Source: an uncultured Ruminococcus sp. (lineage in GTDB: Bacteria; Bacillota; Clostridia; Oscillospirales; Ruminococcaceae). From it: a stretch of 5,854 bases of DNA. This document shows positions 5,634 to 5,854 of this stretch, piece by piece. Both the position numbers and the translations under genes were made by a program. Every line of letters starts with the position of its first letter. Position 1 is the stretch's first letter. The notes below the pieces were generated by a model that searched no databases, had not been told where the DNA came from, and was given only the letters and a program-made list of their open reading frames with translations. The DNA lies in assembly GCA_946612185.1 (NCBI GenBank), contig CAMOEP010000163.1, positions 1-5,854 of the forward strand, written 5' to 3'.

Positions 5634-5651
5634 TTGTTAAGTTTAAGACAA
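5634..5651. promoter_or_regulatory. Candidate Rex operator in the ldh leader
   Basis: TTGTTAA-N4-AAGACAA has the 18-bp length of the clostridial Rex consensus TTGTTAA-N4-TTAACAA and matches 11 of its 14 fixed positions: the left half is perfect and the right half keeps ACAA. It lies about 10 bp past the expected transcription start, a repressing position. Rex senses NADH/NAD+ and controls ldh in several Firmicutes. The weaker right half leaves chance resemblance possible. Confidence 0.45.
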
Positions 5652-5678
5652 TTATCAGTTTATTCGGAGGTTATTCAT

Positions 5679-5854
5679 ATGGCAGATAAAAACGGAAAGA
5701 AGATCACTATTATCGGCGCTGGTAACGTTGGCGCTACTATTGCATATACTTTTGCTGTTGCAGGCACTTGCTCCAACATTGTCCTTATTGATATAAATAA
5801 GGAGAAGGCTAAGGGCGAGGCTATGGATATCCGTCAGGGTGTTTCATTCAGCCA
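5679..5854 (+). CDS. ldh: L-lactate dehydrogenase, N-terminal part (cut by window end)
   Basis: The first 58 codons of an NAD-dependent dehydrogenase of the lactate/malate family. Residues 8-20 ([13 protein letters not shown]) form the Rossmann beta-alpha-beta start with the GxGxxG loop. [19 protein letters not shown] (36-54) follows; the Asp of LIDIN is the usual NAD ribose ligand, and [12 protein letters not shown] is typical of L-lactate rather than malate dehydrogenases. The enzyme would reduce pyruvate to L-lactate in the cytoplasm, regenerating NAD+. The start is ATG 5679, with CGGAGG ending at 5670, 8 nt upstream. The active-site loop, catalytic Arg/His and specificity residue lie beyond the window, so a malate dehydrogenase cannot be fully excluded. 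It has a strong promoter of its own and a possible Rex site in the leader. Confidence 0.9.
   Translation, partial: MADKNGKKITIIGAGNVGATIAYTFAVAGTCSNIVLIDINKEKAKGEAMDIRQGVSFS

Overview
The window looks like chromosomal DNA of a Gram-positive, low-to-moderate GC anaerobe of the Clostridia. A Ruminococcus-like relative is the best guess, from protein style, strong GGAGG ribosome sites, TTGNNN/TATAAT promoters and rho-independent terminators. This placement is inference; no marker gene is present.

Layout. Positions 1-240 hold no supported gene. They contain a terminator (75-111), a 14-bp inverted repeat with tandem heptamers (109-195) and an extended -10 promoter (206-234). Next comes a two-gene operon joined by an ATGA overlap: an ECF sigma factor (267-728) and a single-pass membrane protein in the anti-sigma position (725-1828). 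That protein has a long Thr/Ser stalk with internal repeats and an extracytoplasmic beta-rich domain. After a 155-bp gap with its own promoter lies a cytoplasmic type I pullulanase (1984-3816). A hairpin able to terminate both strands (3821-3860) separates it from a convergent minus-strand gene (3860-4846) encoding a membrane-anchored DUF4230 protein with a C-terminal PASTA-like domain. Divergent from that gene is a small Xre-family HTH regulator (4990-5325). The 143 bp between them carry two matching 20-bp imperfect palindromes that overlap the promoters. A gene-free stretch (5326-5678) follows, with a terminator, a near-consensus promoter and a candidate Rex operator. It leads into the first 58 codons of an L-lactate dehydrogenase gene (5679 onward, cut by the window end).

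How the parts fit. Pullulanase debranches imported alpha-glucans and lactate dehydrogenase disposes of NADH, so both fit a fermentative carbohydrate user, but each has its own promoter. The sigma/membrane-protein pair is a probable envelope-signalling module whose target promoters are not visible here. The HTH protein most likely represses itself and the DUF4230 gene. The least described parts are the anti-sigma-like protein and the DUF4230/HTH divergon. Nothing here demonstrates a wholly new system.
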